64,000 nt of DNA from an uncultured Chthonomonas sp. (GCA_903859705.1 CAIONQ010000131.1:1-64000), one strand, 5' to 3'; positions 28,744 to 37,717 are shown, numbered from the stretch's first letter. A program made the numbers and translations. The notes: generated by a model not told the origin, from the sequence alone.

Positions 28744-28933
28744 TCAACCCTTTTCCTGCTCCCATTGCATAACAACCACTTCCGCAACGTAGGTGCCACC
28801 GCCGGCTGCGCAGACGCCAATTCCATCACCCCCGTGCGCACGCCACGCTCCAAAATCAGCCATAATAAAGGCACGCAAGCGCATGCCTGCTTTTGAGGGC
28901 ACCCGCAGCGGGATGCTGCAGCGAAGCGCCATT
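28744..28933 (-). pseudogene. C-terminal gene remnant (CAP-domain-like?)
   Basis: Within the 375-base gap 28582-28956 the minus strand keeps an open, protein-like frame from an ATG at 28933 to a TGA at 28744. It encodes 62 residues ending MADFGAWRAHGGDGIGVC then AAGGGTYVAEVVVMQW. The IGVC..GGGTYVAEVVV pattern resembles the end of CAP (SCP/PR1) domains (hvGvG...yyv.qvF). There is no N-terminal part: the frame runs into the start of the next gene, and no ribosome site is present. The best reading is the tail of a gene whose front was lost. The rest of the gap shows nothing. Confidence 0.35.
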
Positions 28934-28956
28934 TCCCTGCTAAGGAGCAGTAAGCA

Positions 28957-29703
28957 ATGTCTGGCAATCTGGGTTATAGTGATACACCGGTTCTCGCCGA
29001 TTCTGGCTTCCATGTACATGATGGCGAGCGGCCGCAGCCTAAGGTTATCTCCCCTGGCGTTACGGGTACTCCCACCTCTATTGGCGTACCGCCCTGTGAT
29101 GCCGTTGTGCTTTTTGATGGCACCAGCCTCGATGGATGGTTGGATAAGAATGGTGCCCCTGCCACATGGCTGGTTCAGGATGGTTACCTGCAGGTTTCGC
29201 CCGGTACTGGCGACATTCGCACAGCAGCAGAGTTCGGAGATTGCCACCTTCACCTGGAGTTTGCCTCACCGGAAGTGGTGAAGGGCGATGGGCAGGGCCG
29301 CGGCAATAGCGGCGTGTTTCTTATGGGCCAGTATGAAATTCAGGTTTTGGATTGCTACCAGAACCCCACTTATCCGGATGGCACCACCGGCGGCATTTAT
29401 GGCCAGTATCCGCCGCTTGTGAATGCATGCCGCAAACCGGGTGAATGGCAAACTTACGACATTATTTGGACTGCACCGAAGTTTGAAGGCGAAGCGCTGG
29501 TTACTCCTGCGTACGTAACTGTTCTTCTTAACGGTGTGGTTCTGCACTATCACAAAGCGCTGCTGGGGCCAACCCAGCATCGCAACCTCGCACAGTATGT
29601 TCCGCATGCACCTGTTGGCCCGTTAAAACTACAGGATCATGGCGATCTGGTGCGCTTCCGCAACATCTGGTATCGTCCCACCGGCCAGTATGACGTGGTG
29701 TGA
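28957..29703 (+). CDS. DUF1080 (3-keto-disaccharide hydrolase-like) protein
   Basis: 248 residues, ATG at 28957 after AAGGAGCAGTAAGC. Residues 50-245 are a DUF1080 jelly roll: AVVLFDGTSLDGWLDKNG...WLVQDGYLQVSPGTGDI, then GNSGVFLMGQYEIQVLDCY, GEWQTYDIIWTAPKF and GPLKLQDHGDLVRFRNIWYRP. This family, common in Planctomycetota and Armatimonadota, includes 3-keto-glycoside hydrolases and carbohydrate-binding forms. There is no signal peptide, which is unusual since most members are exported. Two Cys sit near residue 87 and in DCYQ. It may be the first gene of the plus-strand run to 34.9 kb. Confidence 0.88.
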   Translation: MSGNLGYSDTPVLADSGFHVHDGERPQPKVISPGVTGTPTSIGVPPCDAVVLFDGTSLDGWLDKNGAPATWLVQDGYLQVSPGTGDIRTAAEFGDCHLHLEFASPEVVKGDGQGRGNSGVFLMGQYEIQVLDCYQNPTYPDGTTGGIYGQYPPLVNACRKPGEWQTYDIIWTAPKFEGEALVTPAYVTVLLNGVVLHYHKALLGPTQHRNLAQYVPHAPVGPLKLQDHGDLVRFRNIWYRPTGQYDVV

Positions 29704-29731
29704 GTGAGGATATCCCCATCAGGTACCAACA

Positions 29732-30784
29732 ATGAGCCCAGAACCACAGGCACCAAAGGACGGTAACTTTCCAAACCCGTCGCGGATAATGGATCTCGCG
29801 ACGGGTTATTGGGGTTCTGCTGCCTTGCTTGCCGCAGTTCAGCTACAGGTATTTGACCTGATGGCTGATGGCCCGCAAACGGCGGATTGGCTTGCATCGT
29901 GCCTTGGCTGCAATGCACGCGCACTGGGCACGCTGTTGGAGGCACTGGTATCGCTTGGCCTGTTACATCGCTACGCATCTCCAAGTTCGTCTGACCCAGC
30001 TCAGTTTGGCAACACGCCAGATTCTGCTTCATTTCTTGTAAACAGTAGCCCGGCATTTATCGGCAGCGCCATTTTATGGAGCGCGGGCCAGTACACAGCA
30101 TGGGGTAACCTTGCCGCCACAGTAAAAATTGGCGAGCCCGCTGTGGATCCCGCTCAGCACCTTGGCGATAATGAGAGCACAACACGCACCTTTGTAATTG
30201 GTATGAATAACCGTGCAAAGGGTGTGGCACGCGGAGTAGTTGGCTTTCTGGACCTTAAAGGCTGCAGCAAGTTGCTGGATGTTGGCGGGGGTTGCGGGGC
30301 ATACTCTGTGCTGTTGGCAGAGCGCAACCCGGGCTTGATGGCCACTGTTCTGGATTTGCCTGGAATAATTGATGTTACGCGAGACCTGGTTTCGCGAAGC
30401 CCGGTTGCTAGCCAGATACTGTTGCGCCCTGGCGATGCCACGAAAGACGTGTATGGCTGGGATGAGTTTGATGCCGTGCTCTTTTCTGGTGTGTTACACC
30501 AGATGAAGCCAGACACTATTCGCACAATGCTGTCTAACGCGCGCACAGCGTTGCGCCCTGGCGGGCGCGTAATTATATGTGATGTTATGTTGGAGCCAGA
30601 CAGAACCGGCCCGGTCTTCTCTGCACTCTTCTCATTGCAAATGCTGCTAACCAGCGCCGAGGGCGCGGTTTTCTCAAGAGCAGAATGCGCCGGGTGGCTA
30701 ACAGAGCTTGGCTTTGAAAACATCAATACCGTTGTTTTGCCGGCGCCGTTACCATACACAGTAATAACCGCATTCGTCCCTTAA
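29732..30784 (+). CDS. SAM-dependent O-methyltransferase with winged-helix dimerisation domain
   Basis: 350 residues. Residues 15-100 form the N-terminal winged-helix dimerisation domain (RIMDLATGYWGSAALLAAVQLQVFD...LEALVSLGLLHR). The SAM-binding motif I is LLDVGGGCGAYS (181-192), followed by acidic LDLPGII. Motifs GDATKDVYGWDEFDAVLFSGVLHQ and LRPGGRVIICDVM complete the class I fold of the acetylserotonin or hydroxyneurosporene O-methyltransferase family. The natural acceptor is unknown. The ribosome site is weak. It is 28 bases after the DUF1080 gene and 10 bases before the aminotransferase. Confidence 0.85.
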   Translation: MSPEPQAPKDGNFPNPSRIMDLATGYWGSAALLAAVQLQVFDLMADGPQTADWLASCLGCNARALGTLLEALVSLGLLHRYASPSSSDPAQFGNTPDSASFLVNSSPAFIGSAILWSAGQYTAWGNLAATVKIGEPAVDPAQHLGDNESTTRTFVIGMNNRAKGVARGVVGFLDLKGCSKLLDVGGGCGAYSVLLAERNPGLMATVLDLPGIIDVTRDLVSRSPVASQILLRPGDATKDVYGWDEFDAVLFSGVLHQMKPDTIRTMLSNARTALRPGGRVIICDVMLEPDRTGPVFSALFSLQMLLTSAEGAVFSRAECAGWLTELGFENINTVVLPAPLPYTVITAFVP

Positions 30785-30794
30785 TCTCGCTGCC

Positions 30795-32024
30795 ATGCCC
30801 ATTCGCCCATCTCTAAAATCGGTTCAATTTGCCGAGTCCGTTATCCGTGAAATGACACGGGTGTATCTTAACCATGTAGCCGCCGGCGGCGATGGTGTAA
30901 ACCTGGCACAGGGTTTTCCAGATTTCTCCGCTCCGCAGGAGATGAAAGAGGCCGCTTGCCGTGCCATTGCAGACAACATAAACCAGTATGCCGTTACCTG
31001 GGGATCTCGCAATCTGCGTACCGCAATCGCCGATAAAACGGCAGCCTTTTACGGCGTACGGCCAGATCCAGAGCGTGAAATTACCGTTACTTGCGGAGCA
31101 ACCGAAGCCATGATGGCAGCCATGATGGCTGTGGTGGACCCGGGCGATGAAGTAATTGTGTTTGAGCCCTTTTATGAAAACTATGGGCCAGATGCCATCT
31201 TATCTGGAGCAAAGCCTGTATTTGTAAAGCTGCGGCCGCCGCTGTGGCAATTTGACCCGGAGGCACTGGCTGCCGCCTTCAGCAGCAAAACGCGCGCCAT
31301 CATCATCAATACTCCCAATAACCCAACGGGCAAAGTATTTGTGCGTGAAGAGCTGCAGATGATTGCCGACCTCTGCCAGAAATGGAACGTAACGGCAATT
31401 ACAGATGAGATATATGAGCACATGGTTTACAGCGGATCTCATGTGCGCATGGCAGATTTGCCCGGTATGGCAGACCTGACGATTACGATTAGTGGAGCCT
31501 CAAAAACATACAGCGCCACCGGCTGGCGCATAGGCTGGTTAATAGCCCCGCCAGTGGCTACAGATGCCATTCGTAAAGTGCATGATTTTCTTACGGTTGG
31601 CGCTGCGGCCCCCCTTCAGGAAGGTGTAGCCTATGCCCTGCAATTCCCCAACAGTTACTATTCAGAGCTAGAAAACAAATACCTGGAGCGCCGCGATACC
31701 CTGTTGGCAACACTATGCCGAGCCGGGTTTGAGGCAGAGACCCCTGCCGGCGCATACTATATTCTTACCGATGTAACAAAGCTTATGGCCCGTGTTGAGA
31801 CTCAGAGGGGTATCTCCTTTCGTTCGACGGAGCTTCGTGGAGGTGCCACTGCAGACTCCCGATTTGCGCACTGGTTAATAGATAATATTGGTGTTGCCAC
31901 GGTGCCGGGCAGCAGTTTCTACCGCACTCCAGAAGAAGGCAGCACGAAAATCAGATTTTGCTATTGCAAACGCCCCGAAACCCTGGAGAAGGCGGCTAAA
32001 TTGCTTGCGAGGTTGGCCGACTGA
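30795..32024 (+). CDS. class I PLP-dependent aminotransferase (methionine/kynurenine type)
   Basis: 409 residues. The fold-type I signature is complete: NNPTG (175-179), AITDEIY with the PLP-nitrogen Asp at 204, SGASKTYSATGWRIGW with the Schiff-base Lys at 237, and the final Arg in TKIRFCYC. The N-terminus (NLAQGFPDFSAPQEMKEAA) and TWGSRNLRTAIADK place it in the YbdL/KAT group, which transaminates methionine, kynurenine or aromatic amino acids. Cytoplasmic. It starts 10 bases after the methyltransferase, so the two are probably coupled. Confidence 0.93.
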   Translation: MPIRPSLKSVQFAESVIREMTRVYLNHVAAGGDGVNLAQGFPDFSAPQEMKEAACRAIADNINQYAVTWGSRNLRTAIADKTAAFYGVRPDPEREITVTCGATEAMMAAMMAVVDPGDEVIVFEPFYENYGPDAILSGAKPVFVKLRPPLWQFDPEALAAAFSSKTRAIIINTPNNPTGKVFVREELQMIADLCQKWNVTAITDEIYEHMVYSGSHVRMADLPGMADLTITISGASKTYSATGWRIGWLIAPPVATDAIRKVHDFLTVGAAAPLQEGVAYALQFPNSYYSELENKYLERRDTLLATLCRAGFEAETPAGAYYILTDVTKLMARVETQRGISFRSTELRGGATADSRFAHWLIDNIGVATVPGSSFYRTPEEGSTKIRFCYCKRPETLEKAAKLLARLAD

Positions 32025-32073
32025 TGGGTTTCGGATTACGAATATTGCTGGTTCAAAGGGATGGCTACTCCCT

Positions 32074-34092
32074 GTGATACCAGATGGCACTGAACCAGAA
32101 ACTCGCCGGCTCCGCCCCATTGTGGCTCTGTTGGCGCTAGCAGGCATTGTACCGATCGTTGTGATTGTTCAATGGAGCGATCTGCTGGTGGGCGGCACCA
32201 TGATGGCTGGCCCATTTCCACCCCTGGCTGCCTGCCTGCTATGGAGCCTACTGCTCGGCTGGCAACTGCTGCGCTTGCGGCATGGTAAGCGCCCGCTTTT
32301 TTGCAGGGCAGACATGCTGGTGCTGCTTTCTGTATGGATTGCAGCCAATATGGTTGCCGGCCGCGGCATGCTGCATCCACTACTCGCCTCTATTGCTGGC
32401 CCCGTTTATTACGCAAAAAGTGGTGCAATGGCAAAGGCCATACCCGCCACTATTCCCCCGTGGTTGGCCGTAACCAACCCCGCTGCAGCCAGAGATTTTT
32501 TTGAGGGCCATGGTGTGCAGGTGCCCTGGAACCTTTGGATACCCCCGCTCATCACGTGGTCGATGCTGTTTCTGCCGTTCCTGATCACCAGCGTAAGCAT
32601 GGGCATGTTGTTTGAACGCATGTGGGTTCGCCATGAGAAGCTTGCCTTTCCACTGGTAGCACTGCCGCTGGAGGCGGTAGGAGCCCTTGATGGCAACCCG
32701 GACCCCGCACAGAAAACAGTAAGAAAGCTGCTGCTGCGTGCCGTGCTAACGGGCATGGTTTTCCCGGTTTTGCTGCATGGTTTTGGAGTTGCCCATGCCT
32801 ACCTGCCATTTGTGCCCTGCATCCCGTTTTTTAACGATGTTTCAAGCGCAATAACCTCTGCACCCTGGACGGCTATGAAGCCGATTTACATCAACGTCTA
32901 CCCGTTGCTAATTGGGCTAACATTTCTTGCTCCAACAGATGTAACGCTTAGCGTGTGGTTCTTCTTGCTGCTAAACAAGCTGGAGATGGTTGTGGGGGGG
33001 GCAACGGGCTGGACCGACGGCGCAACCGGCGGTGGGATGACCGCTGCACCGCCTTTTCTGGAAGAACAATCGGCAGGGGCCTACCTTGCCCTGGCTGCCG
33101 TGCTGGTTTGGAACGCGCGCAGGCACCTGAAACGTGCCGCCCAGGCGTTTGTTGGTCCGCGCGTTCTCAAACTGTTACAGCCCACCAGGCCAGACATTGC
33201 CGAGGCGGCACGCACCTATGCCCAGTATCGGTGGCCAGTGGCAGGCATGCTGGGTGGTTTTACGGCCATTATTGTGTGGTGCGTGCGTACAGGTATTCCT
33301 GCCTGGTTTGCCGTAGCATTTTTCGGTTTTTACTTTGCGGTGGCGCTGGTGCTTAGCAGGCTTATGGCGGAAGGCGGCGTAAGCTGGATACTTGCCCCAA
33401 TACTGCCAGATAAGCTGATCTTCGGCCTCACGGGATCGGGAGTGCTATCGGCGCAAAGCATTGCCCGGCTATCTCTTCAGGTTCAGCATCTGCGCGATAC
33501 GCGCCAGATGATTGCCCCCGCCATAATGCAAACCGGCAAACTGCGAGATGAAGCGCGCATATCGGCAGGCAGTTTTTACGCCTTAATGCTTACGGGCGTG
33601 TGTGCCGCGCTGGTGCTGGGCGTTGTGATATCGCTGCCACTGTTTTACGGGCATGGCGCACTCACACTTGCACCCAATAGCGATGGCCTGCAGATGAGCG
33701 CCAATGTGGTGCCACTTACTGGCGTTAACCAGGCTGCTGCGCGTTTATCCCATGCCATTCCATCTTCCGCAGGTGCGGCGGGTGGCCTCTGCTTTGGAAT
33801 GTTAACCACGCTGGCTCTGAGCGCCTTACGATTGAGGCTGCCATGGTGGCCGCTACATCCGCTTGGCTATGCACTAACGGGCACGCTGCAGCTTGGTTAC
33901 GCCAACAAAATGCTCTTTTCCATTATTCTAGGCTGGCTGTTTAAAACCATCACCCTCCGATTTGCGGGCGCAAAAGGTTACCGTTATCTGCGCGGTGTGG
34001 CCCTTGGCCTAATCTGTGGAGACCTGCTTATGGGCGGAATTCTAAAGCTGCTGGATGCCCTGCTTGGCCCCAGCGGTTATGCTATTTTCTGA
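32074..34092 (+). CDS. polytopic membrane protein of the DUF6785/OPT-like type
   Basis: The start is uncertain. The frame is open from 31888, but that overlaps the aminotransferase; the first reasonable codon after it is the GTG at 32074, giving 672 residues. About fourteen hydrophobic spans are visible, for example VALLALAGIVPIVVIV, FLPFLITSVSMGMLFERMW, GFYFAVALVLSRLMAEGGVSW and LMLTGVCAALVLGVVISLPL. RPLFCRADMLVL, HEKLAFPLVALPLE and RLMAEGGVSWI are typical of the large DUF6784/DUF6785 proteins of Planctomycetota and Armatimonadota, which resemble OPT oligopeptide transporters. Transport function is inferred. The SpoU gene follows 10 bases later. Confidence 0.75.
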   Translation: MIPDGTEPETRRLRPIVALLALAGIVPIVVIVQWSDLLVGGTMMAGPFPPLAACLLWSLLLGWQLLRLRHGKRPLFCRADMLVLLSVWIAANMVAGRGMLHPLLASIAGPVYYAKSGAMAKAIPATIPPWLAVTNPAAARDFFEGHGVQVPWNLWIPPLITWSMLFLPFLITSVSMGMLFERMWVRHEKLAFPLVALPLEAVGALDGNPDPAQKTVRKLLLRAVLTGMVFPVLLHGFGVAHAYLPFVPCIPFFNDVSSAITSAPWTAMKPIYINVYPLLIGLTFLAPTDVTLSVWFFLLLNKLEMVVGGATGWTDGATGGGMTAAPPFLEEQSAGAYLALAAVLVWNARRHLKRAAQAFVGPRVLKLLQPTRPDIAEAARTYAQYRWPVAGMLGGFTAIIVWCVRTGIPAWFAVAFFGFYFAVALVLSRLMAEGGVSWILAPILPDKLIFGLTGSGVLSAQSIARLSLQVQHLRDTRQMIAPAIMQTGKLRDEARISAGSFYALMLTGVCAALVLGVVISLPLFYGHGALTLAPNSDGLQMSANVVPLTGVNQAAARLSHAIPSSAGAAGGLCFGMLTTLALSALRLRLPWWPLHPLGYALTGTLQLGYANKMLFSIILGWLFKTITLRFAGAKGYRYLRGVALGLICGDLLMGGILKLLDALLGPSGYAIF

Positions 34093-34102
34093 GGCAAACG
34101 GA

Positions 34103-34954
34103 TTGAAAGATAGAAACGATAAAATCTCCAGCAATGCAATGGCAGATCACCATGTAACCAGCGGCAAAGATCCGCTGATTGCTCACCTTAACGATCTCTC
34201 CTCGCCGGCAGGCAGAAAGAGCCGGGGGCAGTTTCTGGCCGAATCCACGCTGCTTGTTCAACGCGCGCTGGAAGACCAGCTGCCGATAGACTGCATCCTC
34301 TACACCAGCGACTTGCTAAAAACCGAAGGTGGCCAGGCGATGCTGGCACAGGCTCGCTCACGAGGGATACGCTGCGCAACCGCATCTGGTGGGCTGCTTG
34401 CAAAGGTAACATCCAGCCGCCCCGTGCCAGAAGTTTGCGCCATTGTAGGCATTGCCTATCCTGAGGCTACCGTTAACCCCGAGTGCAGACTTATATTGAT
34501 TGCCGAAAACATAAACAATCCGGATAACCTTGGGATGATACTGCGCACGGCCGATGCTGGCGGCGCCGATATCGCGGTTATTGCCGGTGCAGATCCACTT
34601 CATAAAAACTGTGTGCGTGCCGCACGCGGCGCAGTGGGCCGCATGCCAATGGCGTATACCGCAGACCTGGCAGGCTATGTTGCTCAGTTAAAGCAGAATG
34701 GCTGGATTGTGCTGGGAACTGCGCTCGATGCGGATAGTGGCCTGTACGAACTTGAGCTGCCAGAAGGCAGCCGCGTGGCAGTGATTGTGGGCAACGAGAA
34801 CTCAGGTGTTACACGGCCCGTGCTGGATGCCTGTACCTGGCGTATTTTGATACCGATGGCCCATGGCCAGGACTCTCTAAACGTAGGGGTTTCTGCCGGG
34901 GTTATGCTTTATGAGCTTTACCGATGCGGCGTTGGTGGGCGCATAGGGCGCTGA
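34103..34954 (+). CDS. SpoU/TrmH-family RNA 2'-O-methyltransferase
   Basis: All three SPOUT motifs are present: motif 1 NNPDNLGMILRTADAGG, motif 2 VAVIVGNENSGVTRPVLD, motif 3 IPMAHGQDSLNVGVSAGVML. An N-terminal substrate-binding domain (GRKSRGQFLAESTLLVQRAL...ILYTSD) resembles the L30e-like part of 23S rRNA or tRNA TrmH enzymes. The start is set at the TTG at 34103 because TGAGG, overlapping the stop of the gene before, lies 8 bases upstream; the ATG at 34139 has no ribosome site and is the alternative. It ends exactly one base before the convergent gene at 34955. The target nucleotide is unknown. Confidence 0.9.
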   Translation: MKDRNDKISSNAMADHHVTSGKDPLIAHLNDLSSPAGRKSRGQFLAESTLLVQRALEDQLPIDCILYTSDLLKTEGGQAMLAQARSRGIRCATASGGLLAKVTSSRPVPEVCAIVGIAYPEATVNPECRLILIAENINNPDNLGMILRTADAGGADIAVIAGADPLHKNCVRAARGAVGRMPMAYTADLAGYVAQLKQNGWIVLGTALDADSGLYELELPEGSRVAVIVGNENSGVTRPVLDACTWRILIPMAHGQDSLNVGVSAGVMLYELYRCGVGGRIGR

Positions 34955-35767
34955 TTATACTGCCGGGGATTTTCGCACAATAAAAAACAGCTCGCCAGGG
35001 TACAGAAGCTTTTCGGCCTGCCAGCCTGTGGGCGCAATAGTCTCCAAAAACCGGGCCTCGTAATTGGTTGCCATGCCCTTGCCACGGCCGCTGAGGCTGC
35101 CTGTTGGAAAAGAGACCAGCAGGGTTTTTGCAGGAATGCTTTGAAGCCAGGCAAGGGCTCCACCGCGTCTGTTTTGTTCTACCACCGGTAGAAACTTTAG
35201 AATTATTGCCAGATCGGCAGAAATTGAGGGTGGCTGCCCCACTGCATCCGCCATGGTGAATTCGCCGTTTACACCCAATCTCCGATAGCAGCGGATTAAG
35301 AATTCCATCATATCGGAGTAGAGATCGCAGCCAGAATATCGCACTTCGGTGGGCAGCCCCATAAAGGGAAATGCCAGCGGGTTTAGCCCACACGCAACAT
35401 CCAGCACAGAAGTAAACGGCCCAACGGCCTGAATAACCTCTCGGAATTGCTGTTGAAATAGCGGGAGCCGCTCCCGAGTAGAAGCATGGCACCGCATCCA
35501 TTGCAAGAAGAGATCGGGAAGGGCATCATCCTCTGCGGCATCCAGCGCGGCTATCCAACGAGAGTATGGCGGGGTGGAATCTAGATACGCTCCGGCACTT
35601 TGATGCAGGCGGCTACGGGTTTCTTGAATTGCTACCTTGAGACTGGGGCGATTGGCCAACTCTGCGGCACCGATGCGCCTAATAAGGTCTGGTGAGAGGG
35701 TGCGGTACTTGGCACTTCCGCTGATATCTGCAACAAGCGCATCCAGAGTGGCAGAATCAAACTTCAC
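34955..35767 (-). CDS. 16S rRNA methyltransferase of the aminoglycoside-resistance (RmtB/FmrO, m7G1405) type
   Basis: 270 residues from the GTG at 35767, which overlaps the stop of the gene before as TAGTG and follows GGAG by 5 bases. The family marks are all there: KYRTLSPDLIRRI (20-32), TRSRLHQSAGAYL (50-62), HASTRERL (94-101), SAM motif LDVACGLNPLAFPFM (122-136), SGCDLYSDMMEFL, ILKFLPVVEQNRRGG and VSFPTGSLSGRGKGM. In known members (FmrO, GrmA, ArmA, RmtB) this protein N7-methylates G1405 of 16S rRNA and gives high-level resistance to 4,6-linked aminoglycosides. Here it sits in an RNA-modification operon, so a housekeeping or self-protection role are both possible. No mobile element flanks it. 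Confidence 0.85.
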   Translation of the reverse strand: MKFDSATLDALVADISGSAKYRTLSPDLIRRIGAAELANRPSLKVAIQETRSRLHQSAGAYLDSTPPYSRWIAALDAAEDDALPDLFLQWMRCHASTRERLPLFQQQFREVIQAVGPFTSVLDVACGLNPLAFPFMGLPTEVRYSGCDLYSDMMEFLIRCYRRLGVNGEFTMADAVGQPPSISADLAIILKFLPVVEQNRRGGALAWLQSIPAKTLLVSFPTGSLSGRGKGMATNYEARFLETIAPTGWQAEKLLYPGELFFIVRKSPAV

Positions 35768-36897
35768 TATGGCTCCGTGGTTTCGGCCGTGCTGCCTTCC
35801 GCACGCAACAGCTCAATTAGCCGGGTCATAAACCGTAGATTGTGCAGCGTTGCCAGCCTGTAGAAAAGGGTATCGCCACACTTATGAAGGTGCCGCAAAT
35901 ACCCCACCGAGTAGCGCGTACAGGTAAGACAATCGCAGCCAGCATCTATTGGTCCATTGGTCTTGATGTGCTTATCATCGTCAATGTACAGGGTTTTGAG
36001 CCAGCCACTCTCCAGGCTAAGGCCCTCTGCGCCAGGTGCTTTTCTAAAAGTGTACAGGCGGCCAGTGCGGGCATCCCGGGTGGGCAGTGCGCAATCAAAC
36101 ATATCGTAGCCCATGCGGTAACAGGCAGCAACGCTCTCAGGGTGGCCAACACCCAGCGCATGCATGGGGAATTCGGCAGGAATGGCATCTCGCGTTGCTC
36201 GAAGCATGTCTTCCAGCAGTTTTCCCGAGGCATCCAGCGGCCAGCCGCCATAGCCATAGCCATCAAATCCAATTTCCAACAGGCGTTGCGCGCAACGGTG
36301 GCGTCTTGCCGGATCGCCACCACCCTGAACCACTCCGAACAGTAATGGACGCCTATCGCCGTACTTCCGCTGTTTAAGCAGTTTGAGGAACTCTGTTTTG
36401 CAGCGCGCAGCCCATTGAACGGTGCGCTCTACAGAGAGATCCTGCTCTTCGTCGGAGGAATCGACATGCGTGCAATCGTCGAGGCAGATAACAATATCCG
36501 CTCCATAAGACATCTGCAATTGAATACTTTTTTCGGGCGAAAGCTGAAACTCGCGTTCCGCACCTTCCGGCTTAAACCGTATGCCGGAATCGCTGAGCCT
36601 GCCAAATTTTGGGTTCTGGCGAATAAGGGAGTAGGCCTGAAAACCACCACTATCGGTGATAATGGCATGTGGCCACCCGGCCATTTCGTGCAAGCCACCA
36701 AGGGCAGCAATGGTAGAGGAGCCGGGCTTTTGCATGAGGTGAAAAACGTTCATCACCACGGCGCGAATGCCGCTTGCTTCCAGGTCAGAACTATCGATGG
36801 CCCGAACGGCGCCGAGTGTGGCATCCGGCAAAAATGCAGGCAGCGCCAGATCACCATGTATTAATGGCAGAGAAGTTCTGCGAGCTGGCTCACTCAT
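35767..36897 (-). CDS. tRNA-guanine transglycosylase family protein with variant substrate loop
   Basis: The ATG at 36897 overlaps the rsmI stop by 8 bases and gives 376 residues; a longer in-frame start exists at 37032 but would read through the rsmI tail. Catalytic marks: ITDSGGFQ (Asp 82), LDDCTH (Asp 140), [19 protein letters not shown] (nucleophile Asp 268), and zinc ligands C-x-C-x2-C (321, 323, 326) with a downstream His. The usual GGLAVGE loop is replaced by GGWPLDASG near 217-225. Tgt normally puts preQ1 or queuine at tRNA position 34. The variant loop raises the chance of a different base or acceptor. Confidence 0.88.
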   Translation of the reverse strand: MSEPARRTSLPLIHGDLALPAFLPDATLGAVRAIDSSDLEASGIRAVVMNVFHLMQKPGSSTIAALGGLHEMAGWPHAIITDSGGFQAYSLIRQNPKFGRLSDSGIRFKPEGAEREFQLSPEKSIQLQMSYGADIVICLDDCTHVDSSDEEQDLSVERTVQWAARCKTEFLKLLKQRKYGDRRPLLFGVVQGGGDPARRHRCAQRLLEIGFDGYGYGGWPLDASGKLLEDMLRATRDAIPAEFPMHALGVGHPESVAACYRMGYDMFDCALPTRDARTGRLYTFRKAPGAEGLSLESGWLKTLYIDDDKHIKTNGPIDAGCDCLTCTRYSVGYLRHLHKCGDTLFYRLATLHNLRFMTRLIELLRAEGSTAETTEP

Positions 36898-37717
36898 TAT
36901 GGTCTTCGGCACTGTCTGCACTGTCGGCACTGTCTGCATTGTCTGCATTGTCTGCATTGTTGTCATCGCCGGCATCGGCATAATCGGTGGCGTCTTCAGT
37001 TGCGTCGCTGTCGTCACCGGCATCATCATCATCTATGGACGATCCGGTACCTTTTTCAACGCCCTCAATCACAACAATGTACTCGCCTCTGGCGGCTTTC
37101 TTTTTAAGCCCTGCAAGCAGTTCTGAAATGGTGCCTCTATCTACCGATTCAAACTTCTTGGTGAGATCGTTGGCAATGGCTGCGCGTCTATCCCCGTACA
37201 CTTCCAGGGCATCCTTCAGCAGGGCTTCCAGGCGATAGGGGCTCTCATAAAAGATAAGGGTATGTGGAGAGCGGGCATCGATGCCGAGAAAACGCTTGCG
37301 GGGGCCAGGTTTGCGAGGTGCAAACCCACGAAAGGTAAAGGCGTGCAGCGGCAAGCCGGAGAGCACAACCGCCATAATGAGGCCGGCGGGCCCAGGGATC
37401 ATGGTAACTTCATGCCCCTCAGCCAGGGCCTTTTGCACAATGGAGTAACCAGGATCGGCGATGCCCGGAGTACCGGCATCCGTAACCAATGCAACATTCT
37501 TGCCTTCGGCAAGAATGCCCATTATTCTGCCACCTGCGCGGGCCTCGTTGTGCTCGTGAAAAGCGATTTGGGGTTTGCTGATTTCGTAGCGCTTCAGCAG
37601 CATGCCCGTGTGGCGGGTATCTTCGCTGGCTACAAAATCCACTGTGCGCAGAGTTTCCAGGGCGCGAAGGGTGATGTCCTCCATATTGCCTATGGGGGTG
37701 GCTACAAGGTAGAGCAT
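36890..37717 (-). CDS. rsmI: 16S rRNA (cytidine1402-2'-O)-methyltransferase RsmI with acidic repeat tail
   Basis: Starts at the ATG at 37717, overlapping the stop of the GNAT gene as TAATG. Residues 1-225 are standard Rsm[89 protein letters not shown]. RsmI methylates the ribose of C1402 in the 30S P-site. The last 45 residues are an unusual Asp/Asn/Ala/Ser tail ([20 protein letters not shown] and then NAD/SAD repeats) encoded by a 9-base tandem repeat. The whole protein has 275 residues. It is coupled to the genes before and after. Confidence 0.95.
   Translation of the reverse strand: MLYLVATPIGNMEDITLRALETLRTVDFVASEDTRHTGMLLKRYEISKPQIAFHEHNEARAGGRIMGILAEGKNVALVTDAGTPGIADPGYSIVQKALAEGHEVTMIPGPAGLIMAVVLSGLPLHAFTFRGFAPRKPGPRKRFLGIDARSPHTLIFYESPYRLEALLKDALEVYGDRRAAIANDLTKKFESVDRGTISELLAGLKKKAARGEYIVVIEGVEKGTGSSIDDDDAGDDSDATEDATDYADAGDDNNADNADNADSADSADSAEDHNE
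36910..36963. repeat. six-unit 9-base tandem repeat inside rsmI
   Basis: On the plus strand the units are CACTGTCTG, CACTGTCGG, CACTGTCTG, CATTGTCTG, CATTGTCTG and CATTGTTGT. They encode the NAD/SAD tail of RsmI. The same stretch is also open in the tgt frame, where it would encode MQT and VPT repeats. Such repeats can change length by slippage without frame loss. Confidence 0.85.

Noticed and set aside
34955-35767. Recently acquired mobile resistance gene
   Set aside because: No insertion sequence, integron or base-composition shift was seen, and the gene overlaps its operon neighbour.
36898-37032. 45-residue N-terminal extension of tgt rich in Met-Gln-Thr
   Set aside because: It lies entirely within the rsmI repeat tail and is not family-like; the ATG at 36897 with stop overlap is the natural start.
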